64,000 bases of DNA from assembly GCF_003003035.1 (NCBI RefSeq), contig NZ_PVTS01000004.1:186001-250000 (forward strand). Reading direction: 5' to 3'. Of the stretch, positions 54,470-63,090 are shown one piece after another (the first letter of the stretch is position 1; every line of letters starts with the position of its first letter). Under the pieces are notes generated by a model. It was not told the DNA's origin. It saw only the letters and a program-made list of their open reading frames with translations, and did not search any database. Made by a program: the position numbers and the translations under genes. Origin of the DNA: Marinilabilia salmonicolor (lineage in GTDB: Bacteria; Bacteroidota; Bacteroidia; Bacteroidales; Marinilabiliaceae).

Positions 54470-55872
54470 ATGGTTCTGCAGATTGGACATCGTTGGTAGA
54501 AGGAATAAGATGTGCTAGGTATAATGGCAAAAATTCACTCAATATAAATAACCTTGATGCCCAAATACGTCAATCAACATTAACATGGAATAATCCCCGA
54601 TTGCTTGATAACGAACCTTACGGCAATACGATGCTAAAAATGGACTATGATGATATTAGTACAATAGACATCAGTAATATTACTGTACAAGGCCATAAGG
54701 TTTATATCGGGAAACCTGGAGATCAAATACATTTTGAAGTAAGGAATGGCAATAAGTATGATTCTCCGGAACTGGCAGAAAAGTTTCAACAGTATCTAGC
54801 TGTTGATGCCACCGGGTTTGAATCTAAAATAGAAGCTCTATGTTTGAAGATGGATGGCATGAGCAGTGTTGGTACCCAATTTAAGAAACTACCTTCTTGC
54901 TATTACAGCAGGTTGTCTTTAGAGCGAAGAGCAGATTATATAGAAAAGCTGGCCAGTGATTGCGAAGCGAACCTTGGACATATACTTGAATTAATCAACT
55001 CATTGCCTAAAGTTGGTAATTCTGTTCTGAAACTGTTTTCTTCTTTGAATTCAAAACCAAACATTTCTAAGGCCTTATATCAGAAAAGCGAATGGGCAAA
55101 CAAAGATAGGTACACAAGCCTGGTTCGGGCGTTTACTTTGCTTTTTTATAAAAACATATTAAAGGAGAACATTAAGGGCCAGGTAACGCAGAACCATTTA
55201 TTTAAATGGTATAAAGCGACAGATTTCAACGTCTACTACAATACCTCTTTAAACCCTGCCCACCAAATCGAATTCAGTGCCGATATCGAATATTTAAAAA
55301 ATAATGGCAATGAAAGGGAAAAGGTGGAGTATGAAATACCCATTGGCATCCCTGCTTTTTCTGTCGTAGGTGTTGATTTTAAAACCAAAGTAGATTTTAT
55401 CGGAGTAGAAGGGCAGATTTTTCCTATGCCTGCCTTTTATTTTAATTGGATGGTACATGAATATAATCGTATTGAGATGGCAAAGGCGGTCAATGTTTCC
55501 ATTTATGCGTTATCGTTTTGTTTTGGTGTAGGTGAAATAGCTGCAGCACAAAAAACTTGGAAAGCTGCCGTTGCCCTTGCCGGGATAGTCCATGCGAGTG
55601 GGAAATTATATTTTCAGTTTAATGATGAAGCAGTTGCATTTTTGCAGGAAAATACAAGAGGCCAAGAATTTTTAGCAGTCTGGAATTCAATCGGTAATGT
55701 TTTAACAGCTGTTGATGTAACCGATAATGTTCTACACCTTAAATTTTCTTTGTTTGTTACCTTGACTATGGCTTGGGATAATTTGAGTGAAGAAGAAAAA
55801 ATGAAATTGCAAGAATTGATGGGCGAAGAATATGATGATTTAATAACTATTATAAACACCTCTATTCGATAG
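54409..55872 (+). CDS. orphan toxin C-terminal module
   Basis: 487 codons beginning inside the duplicated junction (TTG or no true start), so it lacks the zincin domain and any export part. After the linker comes a region unlike the other toxin: SLVEGIRCARYNGKNSLNIN, KMDYDDISTIDISNITVQGH, YSRLSLERRADYIEKLASD. The last 130 residues contain a hydrophobic pair of helices (IYALSFCFGVGEIAAA, AVALAGIVHASGKLYF) that could form a pore or insert into membrane. No enzymatic motif is recognised. In analogy with orphan Rhs-CT modules, it may be a silent alternative tip that becomes active only after recombination; this is inference. Confidence 0.55.
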   Translation: MIHNPENVLLAHAESEEEGAYGSADWTSLVEGIRCARYNGKNSLNINNLDAQIRQSTLTWNNPRLLDNEPYGNTMLKMDYDDISTIDISNITVQGHKVYIGKPGDQIHFEVRNGNKYDSPELAEKFQQYLAVDATGFESKIEALCLKMDGMSSVGTQFKKLPSCYYSRLSLERRADYIEKLASDCEANLGHILELINSLPKVGNSVLKLFSSLNSKPNISKALYQKSEWANKDRYTSLVRAFTLLFYKNILKENIKGQVTQNHLFKWYKATDFNVYYNTSLNPAHQIEFSADIEYLKNNGNEREKVEYEIPIGIPAFSVVGVDFKTKVDFIGVEGQIFPMPAFYFNWMVHEYNRIEMAKAVNVSIYALSFCFGVGEIAAAQKTWKAAVALAGIVHASGKLYFQFNDEAVAFLQENTRGQEFLAVWNSIGNVLTAVDVTDNVLHLKFSLFVTLTMAWDNLSEEEKMKLQELMGEEYDDLITIINTSIR

Positions 55873-55879
55873 ATAATAT

Positions 55880-56365
55880 ATGAGCATTTTTGATAAAACC
55901 CGATATATACGAACTTTATTTATTCTATTGCCTTTGGGCTTAGCGTTTTTTTATTGGGGCATAAAAGGACTTAATAGAAGTATTGAACACCTACCTTACA
56001 CAGAAGGGATAGTGGAAAAACATAAAAAGAGGTTAATGTATTTTGAATCTTGTGAATGTGATGTAGAGACCTTCTTAATCTATGTTAAAGGGATTAAGTC
56101 CCCTTTTGTTACGAGTATTAAGAAATATAGAGAGATTCTTGATTCTGTTGTGATTGTAGGAGACAGCATTGAAATATGGACAGAAGATTTTAAAAATGAA
56201 AATCAAATTGAGCAAGTTAAATTAAACGGGCAATTAATAATCCCTTACGACAAAACTACGGATTTATATATAGGGTTAAGTGTAATAGGTGTTGGGTTAA
56301 TAATACTCTGCATATTTTACATTATCAAATCCCCTGAGGATTTGTTTGGTAAAAAGAAAGCTTAA
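55880..56365 (+). CDS. putative membrane immunity protein (DUF3592-like)
   Basis: 161 residues, seven bases after the orphan module. Two membrane helices (FILLPLGLAFFYWGIKGL at about 13-31 and LYIGLSVIGVGLIILCIFYI at about 129-149) flank a domain with YTEGIVEKHKKRLMYF, similar in layout to DUF3592 proteins. A membrane location fits protection against a membrane-acting toxin. Position is the main argument for the immunity role. Confidence 0.55.
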   Translation: MSIFDKTRYIRTLFILLPLGLAFFYWGIKGLNRSIEHLPYTEGIVEKHKKRLMYFESCECDVETFLIYVKGIKSPFVTSIKKYREILDSVVIVGDSIEIWTEDFKNENQIEQVKLNGQLIIPYDKTTDLYIGLSVIGVGLIILCIFYIIKSPEDLFGKKKA

Positions 56366-56380
56366 AGTGGTCGCATTATT

Positions 56381-56665
56381 TTACTTTACATCATGCAGGA
56401 CGTTCGAGAGAGCGTCCTTTAATTTTTTCTTGCCGATGAAGGCATCCAAGATATTAAAAATGGTTTTCTTTTCTTCCTCGTTCAGCGCTTCAATGAGTTT
56501 AATTTTTTCCATAAGTGAAGCATCGTAAGAATTTACATCCGTTAAATTATCGTCCGTTTCAAATAGCTCGGAAAGTTTAACCCCAAGTGCTTTGGAAATT
56601 TTTTCCAACGTGCTCAATGAAGGCTCGGTCTTACCAGTTTCAATGCGGCTATACATGGCAGCACT
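56381..56665 (-). pseudogene. XRE-type regulator, 5'-truncated by the RAYT unit
   Basis: From the unit edge the frame reads SAAMYSRIETGKTEPSLSTL, EKISKALGVKLSELFETDDN and a tail NEEEKKTIFNILDAFIGKKK. This is most of an HTH_3 domain without its first helix. An in-frame start codon inside the inserted repeat could still give a 101-residue product, but with a foreign N-terminus. Confidence 0.75.
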
Positions 56666-57537
56666 CCCGCTCGGCGAAGTTTGCAACTTCGTCGCTCAAT
56701 CCGCTGTAGTTTTTAACTACAACAGATGATGTTGCGATTGATCTTTAACTTTAGACAGCCAATAATCTCTATCTTTAAAGGTAAAATGTTTCCAAAATGA
56801 GCACAGGTTATCAAATCAAAGATCAGGAAGGATTATGCTTTCTAACATTTCAAGTCGTAGAATGGGCCGATATATTTACTCGTCCTGTATACAGGGATAT
56901 TGTTATAGATAGTTTGAAGTATGCTATTGAAAACAAGGGGTTACAGGTTTTTGCATACGTGATAATGATTAATCATGTTCATTTGATTATGCAAAGCAGT
57001 ACAGGACAATTAAGTAACACTATTCGAGACATTAAAAAATATACCTCCAAGCGGATAATTGATGCTATTCTGTCAAATGCAGAAAGTAGACGAGAATGGT
57101 TGCTCAACTGTTTTCAGTATGCAGCTCAAAAACATAAACGTAATACACAATATCAAGTGTGGACACATGAGAACCATGCTGTTTATCTTTATAGCCCTGA
57201 TTTTATAGCCGAGAAAATTCAATATATTCATAATAATCCAGTAAGGGCTATGGTTGTTCAGGACCCAGAAGATTATTTGTATTCCAGTTCCAGAAATTAT
57301 GCATCTTTGTCAGCAATTTTGGATATCGAGCCATTGGTGTTACCAGTTATAGTTGTTCGGTAGTTAAAAACTACCAATTAGGTTAAGCGAAGTCACAGAC
57401 TTCGCTTAGCTGGGGTAGATCTCTTGAGTTTGCCTGCAAAGACTGTTTAAAACGTAGTCTGAAGACTACAGTAGGGAAACGACGAAGTCACCGCTCGACT
57501 CTTCCGCTTTGTTTGTAAAGAAAATTCGCCGAGCGGG
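56666..57537 (+). mobile_element. REP-associated transposase unit, copy 2
   Basis: 872 bp, same ends and hairpins as 51515-52386. Near-identity continues past the right end through about 300 bp of integrase sequence, so the duplicated block is about 1170 bp and larger than the RAYT unit itself. Confidence 0.85.
56797..57363 (+). CDS. REP-associated tyrosine transposase (Y1), copy 2
   Basis: 188 residues, differing from copy 1 at five positions, all found in the first half: Tyr14Cys, Val24Ala, Ser58Ile, Ala78Asp and Gln86Arg, relative to copy 1. All five base differences that I can find change the amino acid. Ser58Ile lies two residues before the HUH motif. Catalytic His60, His62 and Tyr143 are kept. 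It may be less active or drifting. Confidence 0.88.
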   Translation: MSTGYQIKDQEGLCFLTFQVVEWADIFTRPVYRDIVIDSLKYAIENKGLQVFAYVIMINHVHLIMQSSTGQLSNTIRDIKKYTSKRIIDAILSNAESRREWLLNCFQYAAQKHKRNTQYQVWTHENHAVYLYSPDFIAEKIQYIHNNPVRAMVVQDPEDYLYSSSRNYASLSAILDIEPLVLPVIVVR

Positions 57538-57919
57538 GGGAAAATTTATGTCCCATCTACCAAACGAACCAACAAAAGGATATTAGACCTGAGATCCTTT
57601 CAAATACTGCCCCTGCACGAATATCTTTTAACAGAAAGAAAGTCTTTAAATGAAGAAATTGAAGGAAATTACCTGTTCCATCAAAAGGGTTGATACGTGG
57701 AATGTCGAGAATTAAAAAGATGATAAACCGCTACGAACCAGGATTAAGAAATAAGTCACAAATACGGACTTCGGTAATCACCGGTTGGCTACAACATTAC
57801 AACCTTCGGGAAGTGCAATACATGGTGGGGCACAATTGCGTTAGCAGTATCGAAGGCACAGAACTGATAATTTAGAAGATTTGCCGAAGGAATTGGAGAA
57901 ATATCATCCACTTAAATAA
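57538..57919 (+). pseudogene. tyrosine recombinase, 3' part (module 4)
   Basis: Same fragment as at 52387, with one extra G near 57688 and a second frameshift after the SSIE codons; the tail still encodes NLEDLPKELEKYHPLK in a shifted frame. Match to module 3 drops sharply after GGGGCACAA, the GHK codons. Confidence 0.75.
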
Positions 57920-57951
57920 AACAAAATGAAGTAAGTGAACGTAAACTTTAG

Positions 57952-57974
57952 TAACTTTGTACCATGTTGGTACA
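57952..57974 (+). promoter_or_regulatory. promoter and operator of the YefM/YoeB-like pair
   Basis: TAACTTTG (57952-57959) is a TAnnTTTG box overlapped by the inverted repeat TGTACC-atgtt-GGTACA (57958-57974). YefM operators carry TGTACA-type palindromes at the promoter, so autoregulation is likely. The start codon is 18 bases further. Confidence 0.6.
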
Positions 57975-57991
57975 CGCTAAAATTTAAAGAT

Positions 57992-58243
57992 ATGTTAGTA
58001 ATCAGTAGTAGAGAATTTAGGCAAAATCAGAGGTTTTACTTTGAGAAGGCTGATAAAGGAGAACAAATCATTGTTCAACGAGGAAAAGATAAATCGTATG
58101 CTTTAACTCCTATAAATGAGGACGATGTTTACTTTAATGCTGAAATGGTCAAAAAAATAAAACTCAGTGCAGAGCAAGCAAGAAATGGCGAAGTGAAAAC
58201 AATTACAAGTTCTGAAGAAATAAACGACTTGCTTGGCTTATGA
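57992..58243 (+). CDS. YefM/Phd-family antitoxin (module 4)
   Basis: 83 residues starting MLVISSREFRQNQRFYFEKA, the typical N-terminal DNA-binding domain of the Phd/YefM family, then GEQIIVQRGKDKSYALTPI and a disordered C-terminus that would bind the toxin. The frame is open 19 codons upstream, but the palindromic operator lies there, so this ATG is chosen. Overlaps the toxin gene by ATGA. Confidence 0.88.
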   Translation: MLVISSREFRQNQRFYFEKADKGEQIIVQRGKDKSYALTPINEDDVYFNAEMVKKIKLSAEQARNGEVKTITSSEEINDLLGL

Positions 58244-58518
58244 GTTATGTTCTAAAATTTACTAAAATAGCTTTAGCAGACATCGAAAAACACAAGAAAG
58301 CTGGTGATAAAGCAGTATTGAAAAAGATAGCTAAACTACTTGAAGAACTTAAAGAAAATCCTACTGATGGAACCGGACGGGTTGAACTAATGAAATACGG
58401 TCTCTCCGGGAAGTTCTCTCGTAGAATAAATCATAAGCACCGACTTGTTTACTCTATAAACGAAGACATCGTAACTGTTCATGTTCTAGGCCTTTGGGGA
58501 CATTACGGTGATAAGTAA
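58240..58518 (+). CDS. YoeB/Txe-family toxin (module 4)
   Basis: 92 residues. Conserved YoeB features: DGTGRVELMKYGLSGKFSRRINHKHRLVY-type core (Glu49, Arg61, Arg68 visible) and the closing GLWGHYGDK with His88 and Tyr89. YoeB is a ribosome-dependent mRNA interferase. Intact. Conserved stem-loop follows after eight bases. Confidence 0.92.
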   Translation: MSYVLKFTKIALADIEKHKKAGDKAVLKKIAKLLEELKENPTDGTGRVELMKYGLSGKFSRRINHKHRLVYSINEDIVTVHVLGLWGHYGDK

Positions 58519-58525
58519 CAATTAT

Positions 58526-58584
58526 CCCCACCGCAGAAGCCGGTAAAGCGGTGTTCGTCCTCGTCAGTCAGCAAAAAAAACTCA
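58526..58584 (+). repeat. conserved cassette-end stem-loop (module 4)
   Basis: CCCCACCGCAGAAGCCGG, TAAAGCGGTGTTCGTCC and TCGTCAGTCAGCAAAAAA. CACCGC and GCGGTG pair as a stem. The CCGTCCGGCACTT end of module 3 is absent here. Confidence 0.75.
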
Positions 58585-58599
58585 CCAAAACTGTAACTC

Positions 58600-59652
58600 C
58601 TAATCCCCCTTGTAATATCTTTCCACATCAACTTCCGGGTGAATCTGAAAGTTGTTGTGCTCCATTTTTTGTATCAGTTGATTGGCTGACCAGGGAGCAA
58701 GGAGCAAGCCTTTAGAGCCAAGACCGTTCAATATTCCAATGGTTGGCTGGTTTTTAAGAAATCCAATAACCTGGCGCCTGTCATGTGTGGTGGGACGAAT
58801 TCCGGCTTCCTGATGAATGATTGAATAGGGGAAATGACTAATTTTCTCAAGTTTCTGTATGATTTCATTTCTAGCCTGGGGTGTGATTTTCGTATCGGTG
58901 TATTCCCATGCATAAGTTGAACCTACTTTATATTTCTGGTTATGTATGGGCAAAATAAAGAGATTCTTGGTGATGATTTTTTTGTGGTTGTAAACCTGGC
59001 TGTTAAGGGTTAGTATTTCACCTTTTGTGTGTCTGTATTTTACCCGGTTAAATGGTTGCTGGTTGTTGTTAAAACTCCCCTGGCACAGTATTACTTTTTG
59101 GTATGTTTGGTTATTGAAGCGAACCTTGTTATCATCTGTCTTTAAATCTTTGCTGATATCAATGTTTTCCTGAATGAGCAATCCATTTGTTTCCAGATAT
59201 TGCCTGAAACACGTAATTAAAGTCTGTATATCATACCAGCCGCCTTTATGAACCGTTCCATATCCACTGGGAGTTTCAATATATGGCGAAATGGGGTTGT
59301 GAGATATCCGGGGGGTAATATACTTCTCTAATCCGTTTTCGGTGTATTTTCTGGTCCAAAAGAGTTCTTCGCCGGCGCCTAAAATTCTTTGTATCGGTGT
59401 TGGATAGAAGAGTTTTTGACCTAGTAATTTTTCTAATTCATGAGTTGTTTGTAAAAACTCGGGATACAAATCATCAATCAACCAGGATTTTGTCATTCGT
59501 CTGAAAACAATCGGATTAACCATTCCTCCGGCTTTAAGTGAAGCCTTTTGCGGATTGTTGTCATCGATAACCGTAATGGAGTACCCTTTTTGAAGAAGTT
59601 TAAAAGCCAATATTGTTCCGGCCAGTCCTTGCCCTATAATTAGTGTTTTCAA
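58600..59652 (-). CDS. FAD-dependent oxidoreductase (DAO family)
   Basis: 350 residues with an N-terminal FAD-binding motif LIIGQGLAGTILAFKLLQKG, the ID[DN] acidic end of strand 2, and the family's ASLKAGGMVNPIVFRRM. The C-terminal part has EAGIRPTTHDRRQVIGFL and GLGSKGLLLAPWSANQL, close to the oxidase half of MnmC and to D-amino-acid-oxidase-type enzymes. Substrate unknown. Divergent from the M3 peptidase gene. Confidence 0.85.
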   Translation of the reverse strand: MKTLIIGQGLAGTILAFKLLQKGYSITVIDDNNPQKASLKAGGMVNPIVFRRMTKSWLIDDLYPEFLQTTHELEKLLGQKLFYPTPIQRILGAGEELFWTRKYTENGLEKYITPRISHNPISPYIETPSGYGTVHKGGWYDIQTLITCFRQYLETNGLLIQENIDISKDLKTDDNKVRFNNQTYQKVILCQGSFNNNQQPFNRVKYRHTKGEILTLNSQVYNHKKIITKNLFILPIHNQKYKVGSTYAWEYTDTKITPQARNEIIQKLEKISHFPYSIIHQEAGIRPTTHDRRQVIGFLKNQPTIGILNGLGSKGLLLAPWSANQLIQKMEHNNFQIHPEVDVERYYKGD

Positions 59653-59842
59653 TTTTTTTAAAGAGTAAACATTTAAAGGGGTAAATGGTTTTGATATTGA
59701 AAGGAAGTTCCATTGTCATCTTCATGCAACTCAAAAAAAAATCCTACTTTCGCTGTGATGTTCTTGTGCGGCATTTCATTCTTTGGGATGGTATTGTTTC
59801 GCATGAAATGAAGAGATATCCTAAAATCTAATCAAAAAACAA

Positions 59843-61963
59843 ATGAACCGAAATTTTATCACAGCAATTGCCCTGGCAACGATTATGTCGGCCTGTGGCA
59901 ATGGCAAAAGTGCTCATCAGGAAGATGAGGCTTTGAAAAATAATCCGTTAATGAAAGAGAGTACACTGCCCTATGGGGCGCCCGATTTTGGAGCAATTAA
60001 AGACAGTGATTTTAAACCGGCTCTGGAAGCCGGAATTAATGAAAAACTGGCAGAAATTGAAGCCATTGCCAATAGCGATGAGGAGCCAACGTTTGAAAAT
60101 ACTTTGGTGGCACTGGAGAAGAGCGGGCAGATGCTGAACCGTGTTTACGGGGTATTTGGTATGCTGACAGGGGCCAACACCAACCCCGAACTACAGGCAG
60201 TGGAAGAGGAGATGGCTCCTAAAATGGCCGGTCTGAATAATGCCATTTATCTGAATGACAAACTTTTTGAACGCGTTAAGGCGGTTTACAATCAGCTGGG
60301 TGAGCTGAATCTTGATGCTGAATCGCGCCGGCTGGTGGAGGTTTATTACGAGAAATTCGAACTGGCAGGGGCCAATTTGTCTTCTGATGCCAAGGAGAAG
60401 ATGCGTAAGCTCAATGAGGAGGAAGCTTTGCTCAGCGCTCAGTATGCCAACCGATTGTTGGCGGCCGCTAAGAAAGGTGCGCTAAAAGTGGAAGACAGGG
60501 CTATGCTGGATGGCTTGTCAGATAGTGAGATTGATGCTCTGAAACAGGAGGAGGATGGCAAAACGGTTTATGTTCTGCCGTTGCACAATACCACTCAACA
60601 TCCGATGCTGGCTTCGCTTCACAACCGTGAGACCCGCCGACAGCTTTTTGAGCATTCTCTTTTGCGCGCACAGCGTGGCGATGAGAACGACACTCGTGAC
60701 ATTATTAAGCGGATTGCCCTGATTCGTGCCGAACAGCCCCAGCTGATGGGATTCGAAAACTATGCTGAGTGGAATCTCAAAGACCAGATGGCGAAAACAC
60801 CCGAGGCGGCCAATAATTTTATGGCTGAACTGGTTCCTGCCACTGTGGCAAAGGCCGAAAAAGAGGCCGAAGAAATTCAGAAGGTAATTGAGCAAAAGGG
60901 GGGCGATTTTGAGCTGAAGCCATGGGATTGGAATTACTATTCTGAAATGGTGCGGAAAGCGAAATACGACCTCGATGAGAGTGAAATTAAGCCCTATTTC
61001 GAAATGAACAGCGTGTTGGAAAACGGGGTGTTTTATACTGCTTCGAAGTTGTATGGTATTCGCTTTGAGGAGCGTCACGACATTCCTGTTTACAGCGACG
61101 ATATGCGGGTGTTCGAGTTGTTCAACGAAGATGGCAGCGCCATCGGACTTTTTTATACCGATTTCTATAAACGCGACAATAAGTCGGGTGGTGCCTGGAT
61201 GAGTGAAATTGTGGGGCAGTCAAAATTGCTTGGCCATAAGCCGGTGATATACAATGTCTGCAACTTTAAAAAGCCTGCTGAAGGTGAACCTGCACTTATC
61301 AGTTATGATGATGTGACCACCATGTTTCATGAGTTTGGACATGCCCTGCACGGTTTGCTGGCCGATCAGACTTATCCCAGTCTTGCGGGAACTAACGTGG
61401 CTCGTGACTTTGTTGAGTTACCATCTCAAATCAATGAACACTGGGCTTTGTATCCCGAAGTATTCAACAATTACGCGGTGCATTACGAAACCGGTGAGCC
61501 TATGCCAAAGGAGTTGGTTGATAAGGTGGTGAAAGCCTCTAAATTTAATCAGGGATATGCCCTTGCCGAGGTGTTGGCAGCTGCCGGACTGGATATGCAA
61601 TGGCACATCATCTCTCCCGACCACAAAATTGAAGATGTGGATGCTTTTGAGAAGCAGGCACTGGATAACATCAACCTCAATTTGGAGCAGATTCCGCCTC
61701 GTTATCGTTCTAGCTATTTTCTGCACCTTTGGGGACATGGTTACGCTGCCAGTTACTATGCTTATTTGTGGGCCGAAATGCTCGACAACGATGCTTATGC
61801 ATGGTTTGAGGAAAATGGTGGTTTGACCCGCGAAAACGGTCAGCGTTTCAGAGAGTTGATTCTCTCGCGCGGAAATACGGAAGACTTTAATAAGATGTTT
61901 CTGGAGTTCCGGGGAAGCGAACCTGATATTAAGCCCATGTTGAAGCACCGGGGACTGTTGTAA
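59843..61963 (+). CDS. M3-family metallopeptidase (peptidyl-dipeptidase Dcp type), lipoprotein
   Basis: 706 residues. The start MNRNFITAIALATIMSACGN gives a lipobox with Cys18, so it is exported and anchored. The zinc site is HEFGHALHG at 496-504, followed by the Glu-containing FVELPSQINEHW. LPYGAPDFGAIKDSDFKPAL and the C-terminal YRSSYFLHLWGHGYAASYYA are characteristic of the Dcp branch. Dcp removes dipeptides from C-termini. A clear terminator follows. Confidence 0.92.
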   Translation: MNRNFITAIALATIMSACGNGKSAHQEDEALKNNPLMKESTLPYGAPDFGAIKDSDFKPALEAGINEKLAEIEAIANSDEEPTFENTLVALEKSGQMLNRVYGVFGMLTGANTNPELQAVEEEMAPKMAGLNNAIYLNDKLFERVKAVYNQLGELNLDAESRRLVEVYYEKFELAGANLSSDAKEKMRKLNEEEALLSAQYANRLLAAAKKGALKVEDRAMLDGLSDSEIDALKQEEDGKTVYVLPLHNTTQHPMLASLHNRETRRQLFEHSLLRAQRGDENDTRDIIKRIALIRAEQPQLMGFENYAEWNLKDQMAKTPEAANNFMAELVPATVAKAEKEAEEIQKVIEQKGGDFELKPWDWNYYSEMVRKAKYDLDESEIKPYFEMNSVLENGVFYTASKLYGIRFEERHDIPVYSDDMRVFELFNEDGSAIGLFYTDFYKRDNKSGGAWMSEIVGQSKLLGHKPVIYNVCNFKKPAEGEPALISYDDVTTMFHEFGHALHGLLADQTYPSLAGTNVARDFVELPSQINEHWALYPEVFNNYAVHYETGEPMPKELVDKVVKASKFNQGYALAEVLAAAGLDMQWHIISPDHKIEDVDAFEKQALDNINLNLEQIPPRYRSSYFLHLWGHGYAASYYAYLWAEMLDNDAYAWFEENGGLTRENGQRFRELILSRGNTEDFNKMFLEFRGSEPDIKPMLKHRGLL

Positions 61964-62086
61964 GGAACTTAGTTTGTTCGTTGAGAGGCAGAAGGCAGAA
62001 GCAGAGATCCCAAATTGGTTCTGATTCTTTTACAACAATCCTAAAGTATCTGAGAAAAGTGAATCTTATCGGATATTATTGATATA

Positions 62087-62126
62087 AAAAACCGGAGTGA
62101 ATTGAGAATCACTTCGGTTTTTTTTT
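62087..62126 (+). terminator. rho-independent terminator
   Basis: Stem AAAACCGGAGTGA / TCACTTCGGTTTT followed by a T tract, about 125 bases after the M3 peptidase stop. Confidence 0.85.
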
Positions 62127-62173
62127 GACTTATTTTCTTCTCTTATGGTTTTTGTAAATTATGTTTGTGAATA

Positions 62174-62833
62174 TTAATTATCAATTCCCAGCATAAATTT
62201 TACTCCAATAATAATTCCACCGGGAGCCATGAAATTGATAAAACGCTTCGAGTTATTTGTGAGCAAATGGCCTGATTTAACCCGGTAAACATTATCTTCC
62301 AGTGGGATAGAGAACCCTCCGCTAAATACAAACTTTGATCTGGTACCAACTTTTAGATTATATGAATATAGTAAATTGATGGTGCTGTAAGCAAAAAGGT
62401 CCAGCGTAACCTCTTTATCATTTTCTTCAATAGGCTGGTATCCGTATCCTCCGTATTCACCATATCCACTAATATACCCTGAAGTTTCCAATGTTGTTTC
62501 CAATTCTTCCATACCTGAAGAATAAGAAATACCCATACTAATTGAAGAACCAAAGCCACCTTCTTTAAGGTACCAGGAAAGGCCGCCGGTAGCTCGCAGT
62601 CCCCAGGTGCTCAGACCTCCTGTTCCGTAAACTGAAAAGTTATTACTGACTGCCTGTTCCAGTCCAACACCAATGCCGTAATCGTTTATTCCAAAACCAG
62701 CTCCCAAAAAGGTTTCCGGAAGTTTTGATTTTGTGGTTGAGTTTTCCTGAGCCGATACGTTCTGAAAAGAAAAAAGAGTAAGATAAAGGATGGTTAGGAC
62801 TGTGGTGCAGGGAAATAAAAATTTTGAGTTCAT
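62174..62833 (-). CDS. outer-membrane beta-barrel protein, unknown function
   Basis: 219 residues from MNSKFLFPCTTVLTILYLTL, a signal peptide with cleavage near FQNVSAQ. The rest has short alternating strands and many Gly/Tyr (GAGFGINDYGIGVGLEQAV, STINLLYSYNLKVGTRSKFV, GGIIIGVKFMLG), as in small eight-stranded barrels. A Gly/Tyr-rich loop (SGYISGYGEYGGYGYQPIE) is notable. No family name. An ATG five codons upstream is possible. Confidence 0.7.
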   Translation of the reverse strand: MNSKFLFPCTTVLTILYLTLFSFQNVSAQENSTTKSKLPETFLGAGFGINDYGIGVGLEQAVSNNFSVYGTGGLSTWGLRATGGLSWYLKEGGFGSSISMGISYSSGMEELETTLETSGYISGYGEYGGYGYQPIEENDKEVTLDLFAYSTINLLYSYNLKVGTRSKFVFSGGFSIPLEDNVYRVKSGHLLTNNSKRFINFMAPGGIIIGVKFMLGIDN

Positions 62834-63090
62834 GGGTAAAGGGTTCAAATTAGGAATAGAATATTTTTATGTAAAAATACTAAGTGCCCTTTAATTGACC
62901 AAAAAGCAGGATTGTTCGTCTTTCCAAATTTAGTTTAAGGATTTTTAAAAAGCCCAAAATTCTCGGTGCTTCTCTGTGATGAGTTTTGTGTAAAAAAAAA
63001 ATCTTGCGTAGCAAGGCTTGATTCTGTTTTACTAAATTTTATGTCTTTTAGAAACCATTTTATTTTTACCTTTTTTTCTAATTTTGGAGA

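Noticed and set aside
21858-58584. Integron attC sites for the conserved stem-loops
   Set aside because: The cassette idea fits, but I do not find the paired RYYYAAC/GTTRRRY core sites, and the integrase tail is not of the IntI type. I keep it only as a neutral cassette-end element.
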